This document shows positions 1 to 7,011 of a stretch of 10,450 bases of DNA, in pieces. The DNA comes from Oscillospiraceae bacterium (GTDB lineage Bacteria > Bacillota > Clostridia > Oscillospirales > Oscillospiraceae). The DNA lies in contig JAFYUG010000304.1 in NCBI GenBank assembly GCA_017558545.1, positions 1 through 10,450 on the forward strand, read 5' to 3'. The notes beneath the pieces are model-generated. The model did no database searches, had not been told where the DNA came from, and saw only the letters and a program-made list of their open reading frames with translations. A program made the translations under genes and the position numbers. Numbering within the stretch: position 1 is the stretch's first letter; the number at the start of each line of letters is the position of its first letter.

Positions 1-2548
1 CTGTCATATCCTCAAGGGAGCACTCCACCTTTTCAATTATGGCGTGGTCAGCCATGTCCATATAGCTCTCGCCGTTTCTGCCAAGATAGCTTATGCGCTC
101 ATAATCCGGAGGCAAACGCCAGCATTTGCCGAAGCGAGGCAGCTCTCCCCTGCCGCGTTCTCTGCGGATGCGGCTATGCACCACCATGCCGCCTTCAAAA
201 TGGCTATACTCATTCTCGCAGATGAAGCTGCCCTTTTTATAACTTATGCGGCTGACCACTTTATCAGCGGCAGACTCTATAATCTCCTCTTTGCATTCAA
301 TAAAAGGAGCCATTATCTTTTTGCCGGAAAGCTCCGTGTCGTTATCCGTGGGGGCGCGCCAAATGGAGCTATGCTCTGCTGCCTTGGATAAATAGTCGGG
401 CAGAGGGGAAATTTCTCCCTTTTCGGGAAGAGCTATATCCCTCATTTCCGAAAGGATAATCTGCTCTGCGGAAACTTCCCTGCCGGTGGCTTTTTCAAAG
501 CAGCGGATAGTTACAAAGTCCATGCGAGTATCGGTTTTCTCCCCGCCTTCCACGGGAGAGAGGCTTATTTCCTGCCTTGCCATAGGCTCTATATCCGGAG
601 AGATTTCCGCCCATCGGCCATCACTCCACTCAAACCTGAGAAGGTAGCTATCCCCCTTGGTGAAGCCCGTGGTATTGAAAACTTCAAAGGCATTTCCCCC
701 AAGGTGGCGCACTCTGATGGGTCTATAAACAAACTTTGCTATTTTCGCGCCGGTAGAAGGCTTTCTGTCGGGATAGAATATTCCGTCCACGCAGAAGTTG
801 CCATCATGGCACCATTCTCCGTGGTCGCCGCCATAGGTGCAGCTGCCATCGGGGTGGGCTACGGCGTGATCTGCCATTTCCCAAATGCAGCCCCCCATAA
901 GAGCCTCGCTTTGGTAAATCTCCTCCCAATAATCCTCCATTGCTCCGGGGCCAACACCCATGGCATGGGCATATTCGCAGAGGAAATAGGGTCTATCATT
1001 AAGCCTGCGCTTTTTGGCCTTGCCCGCCGCCACCAGCTGCACCTGCTCAACCTTGGGGTACATTTCGCTGCCCACATCATAGGCCTCGCGGCGGGAATGG
1101 ATAACGCTTTCATAGTGTATGGGAAGCGCAGTGCGCTCTTTCAGCCAGGAATACATGGCGTCGGTATTTTTATAGCCGCCGGACTCGTTGCCAAGGCTCC
1201 ACATTATTATGGAGGCATGGTTTTTATCTCTGCCATAAAGTCTGCGCGCTCTGTCCAAATAGTGCTCACACCAAAAGCCATTGTGGCTTATGCGGTTATA
1301 GCTGGGTGGGAAACGGTGGACAAAGGTGCCGTGAGTTTCAAGGTCGGCCTCGTCCACAACGTAAAGGCCATGGCGGTCGCATAGCTCAAGGAGATATGGG
1401 TCGGGAGGATAATGGGCGGTGCGAATGCAGTTGATGTTATATTCCTTGCATATCATTACATCCCGCTCCATCTCCTCCATGCTCATGGTGTATCCCCCCG
1501 TGGGGCTTGTGTCATGGTGGTTTACGCCCTTGAGCTTTATGGCCTTGCCGTTTACAAGAAAGCGGCGGGCATCTATACGCACATCCTTAAAGCCCACAGC
1601 CTGCTTAATGCACTCATGGGGCGTTTCTATGTAGAGGGTATAGAGAGTGGGCTCTTCGGCGTTCCACTCCTTCACATTCAAGGCGGTGAAGGTGGTTTTG
1701 CCGCCAACAAGGCTTTGGCTGCGGCCTTCTATGGTGGCGGCGCACTCAATGTTCTCGGGTGCATCTATCTCCACACTCAGGTCATAGCCCGCTGAGGTTT
1801 TGGTGGTCTTTATATCCACATCCCAGATTTCTCCCCCGCGGCGAAGGAGCACATCGCGGAAAATGCCGTTATTGCGGAACATATCCTGACATTCCAAATA
1901 GCTTCCATTGCACCAGCGGCGCACCACCGCCAAAAGCTCATTTTCCCCTTGTTGGATATAGGTGGCAAGGTCAAATTCTGCGGTATTGTGGCTGCCCTCG
2001 GAGTAGCCAACAAAAGCACCGTTTACATACAGTTCAAGGCAGGAGGCCACGCCGAGAAAGCTGATAACAAGCTTTTCATCTTTTTCGGCAGTGAAATGGG
2101 TTCTGTATACGCCAACGAAGTTATATTCGTTCCCGCTTTTTTGCCAGGTTGGGCCTATTGTGCCGTTGCCCATAAGGGCAAAGACCTTCCCAAAGCTCTC
2201 GGTGGTGGGTATATGAGGTGGATTATAGGGAAACTGGTAGCGTACATTGAGGTAGAAGGGTCTGTCATATCCCTGAAACTGCCAGCAGCCGGGCACGGCT
2301 ATTTTCTCCCACTCCACCTTCTCCGTGTCCAAAAGCTTGGGCAGCTCCGCAGGGCGGGAATAGAATTTGAAGTCCCACTTTCCGTTCAGGCATTCTACCA
2401 TGGGGGAGCTATAACGATATTCCCTGTGGCTCACGGCATCGGCCGTAGCGCGGCTGGGGTAAGGTATGAAATAGCTGCGGGGAGAGAGCTTATTTTCCTC
2501 AAACTTCTCTCCGGCGCAGTAGAAATCATTATTGATTGTATATTTCAT
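1..2548 (-). CDS. lacZ: Beta-galactosidase, glycoside hydrolase family 2 (C-terminus outside window)
   Basis: Hydrolyses terminal beta-D-galactosides such as lactose; probably cytoplasmic, as no signal peptide is visible. The reading frame is open from the ATG at 2548 to the window edge (849 codons), so it is cut by the window rather than broken. The N-terminal sugar-binding domain comes first. The GH2 signature NCIRTAHYPP with His379 and DEADLETHG follow. The acid/base is Glu455 in WSLGNES and the nucleophile is Glu525 in LCEYAHAMG, equivalent to E. coli Glu461 and Glu537. WRAPTDND at about 730-737 marks the final Bgal_small domain, of which roughly 100 residues should lie beyond position 1. 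The start is fixed by AAAGGAGG 9 nt upstream. It has its own promoter and stands alone in the window. The lead-in to WRAPTDND is shorter than in E. coli LacZ. Family assignment is very secure; the natural substrate is inferred. Confidence 0.96.
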   Translation of the reverse strand, partial: MKYTINNDFYCAGEKFEENKLSPRSYFIPYPSRATADAVSHREYRYSSPMVECLNGKWDFKFYSRPAELPKLLDTEKVEWEKIAVPGCWQFQGYDRPFYLNVRYQFPYNPPHIPTTESFGKVFALMGNGTIGPTWQKSGNEYNFVGVYRTHFTAEKDEKLVISFLGVASCLELYVNGAFVGYSEGSHNTAEFDLATYIQQGENELLAVVRRWCNGSYLECQDMFRNNGIFRDVLLRRGGEIWDVDIKTTKTSAGYDLSVEIDAPENIECAATIEGRSQSLVGGKTTFTALNVKEWNAEEPTLYTLYIETPHECIKQAVGFKDVRIDARRFLVNGKAIKLKGVNHHDTSPTGGYTMSMEEMERDVMICKEYNINCIRTAHYPPDPYLLELCDRHGLYVVDEADLETHGTFVHRFPPSYNRISHNGFWCEHYLDRARRLYGRDKNHASIIMWSLGNESGGYKNTDAMYSWLKERTALPIHYESVIHSRREAYDVGSEMYPKVEQVQLVAAGKAKKRRLNDRPYFLCEYAHAMGVGPGAMEDYWEEIYQSEALMGGCIWEMADHAVAHPDGSCTYGGDHGEWCHDGNFCVDGIFYPDRKPSTGAKIAKFVYRPIRVRHLGGNAFEVFNTTGFTKGDSYLLRFEWSDGRWAEISPDIEPMARQEISLSPVEGGEKTDTRMDFVTIRCFEKATGREVSAEQIILSEMRDIALPEKGEISPLPDYLSKAAEHSSIWRAPTDNDTELSGKKIMAPFIECKEEIIESAADKVVSRISYKKGSFICENEYSHFEGGMVVHSRIRRERGRGELPRFGKCWRLPPDYERISYLGRNGESYMDMADHAIIEKVECSLEDMT

Positions 2549-2590
2549 GATTTTCTCCTCCTTTGCGAAGGGTGGGTATTCACAGTTTTC

Positions 2591-2618
2591 ATTATAGATT
2601 TCCCGGCGCTTTTGTCAA
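2591..2618 (-). promoter_or_regulatory. Sigma-A promoter of lacZ
   Basis: Read on the minus strand, TTGACA (2618-2613) is followed by a 16-bp spacer and TATAAT (2596-2591), both perfect consensus boxes. The predicted RNA start is near 2584, giving a leader of about 36 nt before the ATG at 2548. This suggests strong intrinsic expression that would need repression or catabolite control, consistent with the inverted repeats just upstream. Confidence 0.85.
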
Positions 2619-2654
2619 TCGGCTTGTTGACTCTCAGTCGCGGCGTTCGCCGCG
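2614..2654. promoter_or_regulatory. Two inverted repeats at and upstream of the lacZ -35 box (possible operators)
   Basis: Two dyads are visible. CGCGGCG-TT-CGCCGCG (2639-2654) is a perfect 7-bp inverted repeat about 20 bp upstream of the -35 box. GTCAA-N8-TTGAC (2614-2631) overlaps the -35 hexamer itself. Both are placed where a repressor or activator of a sugar operon could bind. No regulator gene is in the window and neither repeat matches a site I can name, so the role is inference. Confidence 0.35.
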
Positions 2655-2705
2655 CCAATTCCCTTTGATGAAATGCAGAATTTTATATTAATTTTATATT
2701 AAATT

Positions 2706-2739
2706 AAAAAGCCCGAATTATTGAAAATTCAGGCTTTTT
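2706..2739 (-). terminator. Rho-independent terminator after the microprotein gene
   Basis: AAAAAGCC (2706-2713) pairs with GGCTTTTT (2732-2739). Then comes one C-A mismatch, a GAATT/AATTC inner stem and a 6-nt loop. On the minus strand the hairpin ends in CTTTTTAATTT. It starts 2 nt after the stop codon of the 28-aa gene and insulates it from lacZ. Confidence 0.8.
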
Positions 2740-2741
2740 TA

Positions 2742-2828
2742 TTAGTGGTGGCGGTCTATATATACGGCAAGGGCCTCAATGGGGATTGCCAAAAAAACCG
2801 CTGCTGCAAATCCTATCAATAGTGTCAT
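2742..2828 (-). CDS. Predicted 28-aa single-pass membrane microprotein
   Basis: I do not recognise this protein. The minus-strand frame runs from ATG at 2828 to TAA at 2744-2742 and encodes 28 residues. It starts MTLLIGFAAAVFLAIP, continues hydrophobic to about residue 23, and ends in the polar tail DRHH, so it looks like one transmembrane helix. An AAAGGAG ribosome site lies 9 nt before the ATG. A second in-frame ATG at 2837 touches that ribosome site and is therefore unlikely as the start. A terminator begins just after the stop, which supports a real 3' gene end. The gene follows the diaminopropionate ammonia-lyase by 74 nt on the same strand, so it could share that transcript or use a weak local promoter. 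It resembles KdpF only in size and hydrophobicity. Function is unknown. Confidence 0.6.
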   Translation of the reverse strand: MTLLIGFAAAVFLAIPIEALAVYIDRHH

Positions 2829-2850
2829 ATTGGGCATCTCCTTTGTTATC

Positions 2851-2871
2851 TGTGATGGCTTTATTATCACA
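2851..2871. promoter_or_regulatory. Inverted repeat and possible extended -10 box before the microprotein gene
   Basis: TGTGAT-N9-ATCACA (2851-2871) is a perfect 6-bp inverted repeat. On the minus strand its left arm continues as TGTGATAAT, which fits an extended -10 box (TG-N-GATAAT) about 28 nt upstream of a plausible RNA start-to-ATG leader. No convincing -35 box is present. It could be an operator, an RNA hairpin in the leader, or chance. Confidence 0.3.
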
Positions 2872-2902
2872 GCAGGATTGTCCAATAAAACGGACTTTAT
2901 AT

Positions 2903-4087
2903 TTATCCGCAAACTATGCGGCGGTAGTTTTCCCTATCCGTATCCCCTTCCGTGGAGAAGCAGAGGATATGGGAATTTTCGTCTATTCCCATGGCTTTTT
3001 TAAGCTCGGCCAGTTCGGGGTTACTAAGCAGCTCCGCCACGAATCCAAAGGTGGAAGCTCCGCTTTCGCCGGAAATAACAGCGCTGTCAGCTCCCAAAGG
3101 CTTTGCCAAGCTTCGCATACCATTGGCGGCCACATAGTCGGGAACGGTTACGAAAAACTCCCCATAGTCCCTCAAAATTTCCCATGCCAAGGGGCAAACC
3201 TCGCCGCAGCAAAGGCCTGCCATCATGGAGTTCATATCCCCTTCGGCGGCGTGTAAAGCGCCGTCATTTGCAAGGGCGGTTTTATAAAAGCAGTCGGCAG
3301 TGGTGGGCTCGAGGACGGTGATTATGGGCTTATCCTCTCCGCAGACCGAAACAAAATAAGCGCAGATTGCGGCGGCCATGGAGCCAACGCCAGCCTGCAA
3401 AAATATGTGGGTGGGCTTCACTTCCCCAAGCTGCTCCTTGGCCTCGGCGGCCATGGTGACATAGCCCTCCATTATCTTATGGGGAATTTCCTCGTAGCCA
3501 TCCCAAGAGGTGTCCTGCACCACTACCCAGCCCTTTTCCTCGGCCATTTTCTGAGATAGGCGCACGGCATCATCATAGACCATGTCCGTTATGGATGCAT
3601 CGGAGCCAAGGGCAAGGATATTGTCAAGGCGCTCTTTGGCCGTGCCCTTGGGCATATAGACAACGCTTTTTTGTCCAAGGCGATTGGCCGTCCACGCAAC
3701 GCCGCGGCCATGGTTGCCGTCGGTTGCGGTGACGAAGGTTATCCCCCCAAGCTTTGCCTTGGTTTCCTCGCTAACAAGGCTATCGAAGCTCATCTCCTCC
3801 ATACCAAGGTGGGAAGCAATATAGCAACCTATGGCGTAGCTTCCGCCCAGCACCTTGAAGGCATTGAGGCCAAAGCGATAGCTTTCATCCTTCACATATA
3901 TGCCCCCAACCTTCAGTTCCCTGGCAAGGTTTTCAAGCTTGGCCAAGGGAGTTACGCTATATTCGGGAAAGCTTTTATGGAAAGCCAAAGTTTTCTCAGC
4001 GCATGAGCTGCCGAAGGCGGAAACATCGCTTTTGTTGGGATTATCGCTTTCAAAGCGCAGCGCCCTTATTCCGCAAGGATAGTTCAT
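2903..4087 (-). CDS. dpaL: Diaminopropionate ammonia-lyase (PLP enzyme)
   Basis: Converts 2,3-diaminopropionate to pyruvate plus two ammonia using pyridoxal phosphate in the cytoplasm; a tryptophan-synthase-beta-fold enzyme of the YgeX family. Starting at the ATG at 4087 gives 394 residues, close to the roughly 398 of E. coli YgeX. Lys78 in SYRFGLNAFKVLGGSYA is the PLP lysine. Asp123 in TATDGNHGRGVAW and Asp192 in QDTSWDGYEEIP match the catalytic aspartates of the E. coli enzyme. A glycine-rich phosphate loop, AGVGSMAAA, follows. I chose 4087 because GGGGGAG lies 6 nt upstream; an in-frame ATG at 4129 would overlap the upstream gene and lacks a comparable site. It follows the flavoprotein gene by 13 nt, so the two are almost certainly cotranscribed. 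Assignment is confident; the physiological substrate could also include D- or L-serine-like amino acids. Confidence 0.93.
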   Translation of the reverse strand: MNYPCGIRALRFESDNPNKSDVSAFGSSCAEKTLAFHKSFPEYSVTPLAKLENLARELKVGGIYVKDESYRFGLNAFKVLGGSYAIGCYIASHLGMEEMSFDSLVSEETKAKLGGITFVTATDGNHGRGVAWTANRLGQKSVVYMPKGTAKERLDNILALGSDASITDMVYDDAVRLSQKMAEEKGWVVVQDTSWDGYEEIPHKIMEGYVTMAAEAKEQLGEVKPTHIFLQAGVGSMAAAICAYFVSVCGEDKPIITVLEPTTADCFYKTALANDGALHAAEGDMNSMMAGLCCGEVCPLAWEILRDYGEFFVTVPDYVAANGMRSLAKPLGADSAVISGESGASTFGFVAELLSNPELAELKKAMGIDENSHILCFSTEGDTDRENYRRIVCG

Positions 4088-4100
4088 GTTCTTCTCCCCC

Positions 4101-5453
4101 TCACTTGCCCAGCTTTTTATCCAGCTCATCGAGAACCTTCTTATAGGGCATCAGCATGCCTTCCGTCATTTTGCCGCCCAGCTTGGCCTTCATCTTGGGA
4201 GTATTCAGCATACCCACAAGGTACATGAGCATAATTTTGCCCTTCTCCTTTTGGGGGAAGTCATACTGGCCATGGGACTTGAAAAAGCGGTGGTCGGCCT
4301 TCATCATGCCCCGCATCTGATAGATAAGGTCGCGGAAGATTTTCATGCCGCCCACGCCGTAGAAATTCGAAGGCGTGGTATTTTTATGCTCAAGAGCATA
4401 CATAAGGCTGTCGCAAAGGCGGTCAACAGCGGCGTCGGTTTCTCTTTCGTCGGTGGCGATGCCTGCAAGGATATTGCTGCCCACCTCGGCTCTGCCTTCA
4501 ATTATGGTTTGGAGGTTGGTTTCGGCGGTGTAGTCCCCGCTTATGAGGTAGCCCACGGGCATGCCTATGGTAACGGTGCGGTGGCCGTTGCAGAACTGGC
4601 GGTCATCATAGAGCTTAAATCTTGCGCCCATGGAGTGGTCGCTTATCTCGAAGGCATAGACCATAGCCTGTGCGCTCTGAATTTTGGTGCGTAGGAACTC
4701 GTCAAAGCCATCGTTATAGACGCACTTTCCGTCGCTTGCGCAGTTGAAGCAGCCGAGGCAGCCCCCGCGGAAGGGGTACTCGCGGAGATTTACAACGCGG
4801 CTGTTTACACCCAAGCGGCGTCTGAAGCGCTCCACCATATTAAGGAGATTGGGGGTGTCCTCACCCATGTCAGCAATTATCACAACATCCCCGCTTTTTT
4901 CGCCATCAGAGCCTTCGGGGATAGTTGCAGGCACACTTTCATAGCCGCAGCTAAGAGCGCGTGAAGGCTGCCAATAGCCCTTCTCCACCTGCCAGCAAAG
5001 ATGCTCCCAAAACTTCACAGCCTCGGTCCGGCCTTTTTCCTTGGTGAGATCTTCCATGTCCGCCGAGAGACCGGGGATGTAGTGAAGGCCCATATCGGCG
5101 CAGTTATCTTCAATATAGCGGTGGGCGGTTACATCGTAAAAATGCTTGGAAGTTGTTATCTGGCTTGCCCATTTGCCTGCCACGGGCGCAGAATGCTCCT
5201 TCATAAGCTCTATAAATCTATGGAGCTGATAGGGAGCTATGAAGGTATAAACGGGATAGCTGAAAAGTAGTCCGTCGGCTTTTTCCATAGCCTCAAGGGC
5301 GGGAGAAAAGTCCTTTTCAAGGGACTTTATTCTTGCGCCCACATGGAGAATTTCAAACTCATGTTGGGGGAAGAGCTTGGATATATAATGAACGGTTTGC
5401 AATGTTATGCTGGCAGAGCCCTTGGGGCTGCCGTTGAGTACCAATATTTTCAT
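4101..5453 (-). CDS. Tandem flavodoxin-fold NAD(P)H-dependent oxidoreductase with four-cysteine motif
   Basis: Probable FMN-binding redox protein of the NADPH-dependent FMN reductase / iron-sulfur flavoprotein group; cytoplasmic; 450 residues. The first domain (about 1-160) opens with KILVLNGSPKGSASIT, the phosphate-binding loop of the fold, and has SYPVYTF near residue 66-72. A second fold begins around 188 (GDVVIIADMGED) and carries C232-X2-C235-X2-C238-X5-C244. This spacing resembles the compact cysteine motif that binds a 4Fe-4S cluster in iron-sulfur flavoproteins, although many plain FMN reductases keep some of these cysteines. The C-terminal 80 residues are basic and helical-looking. 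Start 5453 is chosen for GGAGG 5 nt upstream; an ATG at 5486 has no ribosome site and overlaps the probable -10 box. It is the first gene of the unit with dpaL. Electron donor, acceptor and physiological reaction are unknown. Confidence 0.82.
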   Translation of the reverse strand: MKILVLNGSPKGSASITLQTVHYISKLFPQHEFEILHVGARIKSLEKDFSPALEAMEKADGLLFSYPVYTFIAPYQLHRFIELMKEHSAPVAGKWASQITTSKHFYDVTAHRYIEDNCADMGLHYIPGLSADMEDLTKEKGRTEAVKFWEHLCWQVEKGYWQPSRALSCGYESVPATIPEGSDGEKSGDVVIIADMGEDTPNLLNMVERFRRRLGVNSRVVNLREYPFRGGCLGCFNCASDGKCVYNDGFDEFLRTKIQSAQAMVYAFEISDHSMGARFKLYDDRQFCNGHRTVTIGMPVGYLISGDYTAETNLQTIIEGRAEVGSNILAGIATDERETDAAVDRLCDSLMYALEHKNTTPSNFYGVGGMKIFRDLIYQMRGMMKADHRFFKSHGQYDFPQKEKGKIMLMYLVGMLNTPKMKAKLGGKMTEGMLMPYKKVLDELDKKLGK

Positions 5454-5484
5454 ATTTGCCTCCGCTAATGGTATGTTTGACAAC

Positions 5485-5490
5485 ACTATA
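5485..5490 (-). promoter_or_regulatory. Probable -10 box of the flavoprotein-dpaL unit
   Basis: TATAGT on the minus strand (5490-5485) lies about 32 nt upstream of the ATG at 5453, directly after the terminator of the next unit. The -35 region is T-rich (TTTTGT at 17 bp spacing) and weak, so only the -10 box is proposed. Confidence 0.45.
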
Positions 5491-5516
5491 ACAGAGTTTC
5501 AGGGGAAACAAAAGCA

Positions 5517-5552
5517 AAAAACCGACTTTCTCACTTAAGAAAGTCGGTTTTT
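5517..5552 (-). terminator. Perfect rho-independent terminator after the Thr-Pro repeat gene
   Basis: AAAAACCGACTTTCT (5517-5531) pairs without mismatch with AGAAAGTCGGTTTTT (5538-5552) around a 6-nt loop. On the minus strand the stem ends in GGTTTTTG. It lies 15 nt after the stop of the upstream gene and ends the YgjV unit; its symmetry could also stop transcription from the other side. Confidence 0.92.
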
Positions 5553-5567
5553 GTTTCCATTATCAAT

Positions 5568-6269
5568 TTATTTGACGTCAACAACGCTGCTGGCTTCAAT
5601 GGTTTCAAGGGAAATGCCGGAGTAGCTGCCTCTATATTCCCAGACAACATCAACGGAGTTTGCACCGTAGACAGCGGGAACATCGAAGGAAGCGATGGTG
5701 CTATAGGCAAGGTCAGTTCCGTCATAGGCGACCTCGGCACTATCGGCGGTGAATTCAGCATCGTTAACTCTCAGCTTAACGCTCTGCCAAAGAGCGGAGG
5801 TATAGAAGCTATAATGGCTGGCCTTAACTTCCACCTTCATCATAAGCTCATTATTTTTGGTATATGCCACCCAGTCAACGCGGATATTCAGACCGGTTCC
5901 GGTATCGGAGGTGAAGCTGCCGGTGGAGCTTACGTTCTGAATGGGAGTGGGGCTGGGAGTGGGGGTAGGAGTAGGGGTAGGAGTAGGTGTGGGTGTGGGG
6001 GTGGGAGTAGGTGTGGGAGTGGGGGTGGTAGGATTGGGAGTTATAACCGTTCCGGTGTTCTCAGGAGAGCCGGAAGGAGCAGCGCTTACATCCACATCCA
6101 CCTCAGGAGTGGTTGCGCCATTATCGGGCTGGGGAATGACCACATCGCCGGTGGGGATTTCGGGGGCAGATGCGCTGGGCTTATCGTTGGTAAAGGCAGA
6201 GATGCTGACGGCAACGGACACCACCAGCATTATAAGAAGCAAAAGAACATACCATGTGTTTTTTCTCAT
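5568..6269 (-). CDS. Membrane-anchored extracellular protein with Thr-Pro repeat linker
   Basis: I do not recognise a family; 233 residues. Residues 1-5 are basic (MRKNT) and about 6-25 form a hydrophobic helix (WYVLLLLIMLVVSVAVSISA). This fits an uncleaved signal anchor or a signal peptide with the rest outside. Residues 27-80 are Pro/Ser/Thr-rich and low in complexity. Residues 82-109 are 14 consecutive (Thr/Ser)-Pro dipeptides, a rigid spacer common in secreted Gram-positive proteins. Residues 110-233 alternate in a beta-strand pattern (for example NIRVDWVAYTKNNELMMKVE) and look like one beta-sandwich domain. The GAGGTG ribosome site sits at the end of the preceding ygjV-like gene, whose stop is 6 nt upstream, so translation is probably coupled. 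There is no LPXTG sorting motif or lipobox. Function is unknown; binding or sensing at the cell surface is a guess. Confidence 0.85.
   Translation of the reverse strand: MRKNTWYVLLLLIMLVVSVAVSISAFTNDKPSASAPEIPTGDVVIPQPDNGATTPEVDVDVSAAPSGSPENTGTVITPNPTTPTPTPTPTPTPTPTPTPTPTPTPSPTPIQNVSSTGSFTSDTGTGLNIRVDWVAYTKNNELMMKVEVKASHYSFYTSALWQSVKLRVNDAEFTADSAEVAYDGTDLAYSTIASFDVPAVYGANSVDVVWEYRGSYSGISLETIEASSVVDVK
5943..6026 (-). repeat. Hexanucleotide repeat encoding (Thr/Ser-Pro)14
   Basis: Eighty-four bases of degenerate 6-bp units (consensus NCCNAC on the coding strand, GTNGGN on the plus strand) encode residues 82-109 of the anchored protein. Third-position variation (ACC/ACT/ACA, CCT/CCC) means the array is conserved at protein more than DNA level. 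Copy number may still vary between strains, changing spacer length in frame. Confidence 0.9.
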
Positions 6270-6275
6270 TTTGTT

Positions 6276-6842
6276 TTACACCTCATCGGCGGGGAGGGCT
6301 TCCATCCCCGATTTATTTTCTTTGGGTTTATGTATTTTCTTAATATCGAAACGGTAAATGGCGGAGATATAGGAGAAAAGAGCAATAATCTCCACGAGGG
6401 TGCAAGACCAGGAGCCGCAGAGAATGTTATAAATAAGCCAAGGGGGAGATGAGCAGAGATAGAGCAAGCGGAGCTTTCTCTCATCCCTTGTCCAAAGGGC
6501 GAGGGTAGTGGCGCACATTCCTATGGCGGGGAGTATGCTTCTCGGCCCCTCCCATGTTACAAGGGAATTCAGGATAAAAAGTGCCAAAAACAGCCATAGC
6601 CAGAGCTTGCTTTTTGCCCACTTTTTGTGGTTGAAGAAGAACACAGCTGAGCGGCCAAAGGAAATGAAGTTGGTGCAAAGGGCGGTTACTGCCCCCAGCG
6701 CACCATAATGCACGCTCCAAAGAATGCAAGCCAAGGCCTGCGCTCCCAAAACAATCTTCCTGTTATTAAACTGCACAGCGCTTATTACAGCCACATTGCC
6801 CATAAGGCCTATGACCTGAATAAGTATATCTTTCCAGTCCAT
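6276..6842 (-). CDS. YgjV-like multi-pass inner-membrane protein
   Basis: Resembles the YgjV family of small bacterial inner-membrane proteins, whose biochemical role is not established; 188 residues against about 183 for E. coli YgjV. Hydrophobic segments are visible at about 7-22, 30-45, 52-70, 80-94, 103-115 and 124-155. NNRKIVLGAQALACILWSVH near the start and FGRSAVFFFNHKKWAKSK after helix three fit the family pattern as I remember it. The C-terminus is charged and cytoplasmic-looking (IKKIHKPKENKS). I chose the ATG at 6842 because it follows GGAAGGTAAAA and a consensus promoter lies just upstream; the ATG at 6890 would start upstream of the promoter's -10 box. It is the first gene of a two-gene unit with the Thr-Pro repeat protein. 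Family call is from pattern recognition, so moderately sure. Confidence 0.78.
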   Translation of the reverse strand: MDWKDILIQVIGLMGNVAVISAVQFNNRKIVLGAQALACILWSVHYGALGAVTALCTNFISFGRSAVFFFNHKKWAKSKLWLWLFLALFILNSLVTWEGPRSILPAIGMCATTLALWTRDERKLRLLYLCSSPPWLIYNILCGSWSCTLVEIIALFSYISAIYRFDIKKIHKPKENKSGMEALPADEV

Positions 6843-6872
6843 TTTTACCTTCCAATTTTCAATGTGGACGAT

Positions 6873-6901
6873 ATTATAGCATAATTGCATCCAAGTTACA
6901 A
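6873..6901 (-). promoter_or_regulatory. Sigma-A promoter of the ygjV-like unit
   Basis: Minus strand: TTGTAA (6901-6896), 17-bp spacer, TATAAT (6878-6873). The predicted RNA start near 6866 gives a leader of about 24 nt before the ATG at 6842. The stretch 6902-7011 between this promoter and the pgsA terminator shows nothing else I can support. Confidence 0.82.
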
Positions 6902-7011
6902 GGAAATTGCTTTATTGGGGATGAAAAATAAATATTTCAGCAAGATACAAAGCAGTGCTCATCTTCAGTGCAATCTTTCTGCAGCTTCGCCCTCTCTTGA
7001 TTATAATATGA

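Noticed and set aside
704..1384. Long plus-strand open frame of 226 codons within lacZ, and similar ones at 1412-1795 and 1949-2668
   Set aside because: They lie antisense to a fully recognisable GH2 enzyme with intact catalytic motifs, have no ribosome sites and show alanine/glycine/isoleucine-rich shadow composition.
2851..2871. CRP-type binding site TGTGA...TCACA
   Set aside because: The half-sites are separated by 11 bases instead of the 6 needed for a CRP site.
4088..4129. Longer start for dpaL at 4129
   Set aside because: It overlaps the end of the flavoprotein gene, lacks a good ribosome site and adds residues not typical of the family.
5941..6357. Plus-strand frame encoding a (Gly-Val)n stretch
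   Set aside because: Mirror image of the Thr-Pro repeat on the coding strand; no start context and conflicts with the membrane-anchored protein.
7000..7011. TATAAT in ATTATAATATG as a promoter
   Set aside because: The motif is near-palindromic, no -35 box lies at 16-18 bp on either strand, and no gene starts suitably downstream.
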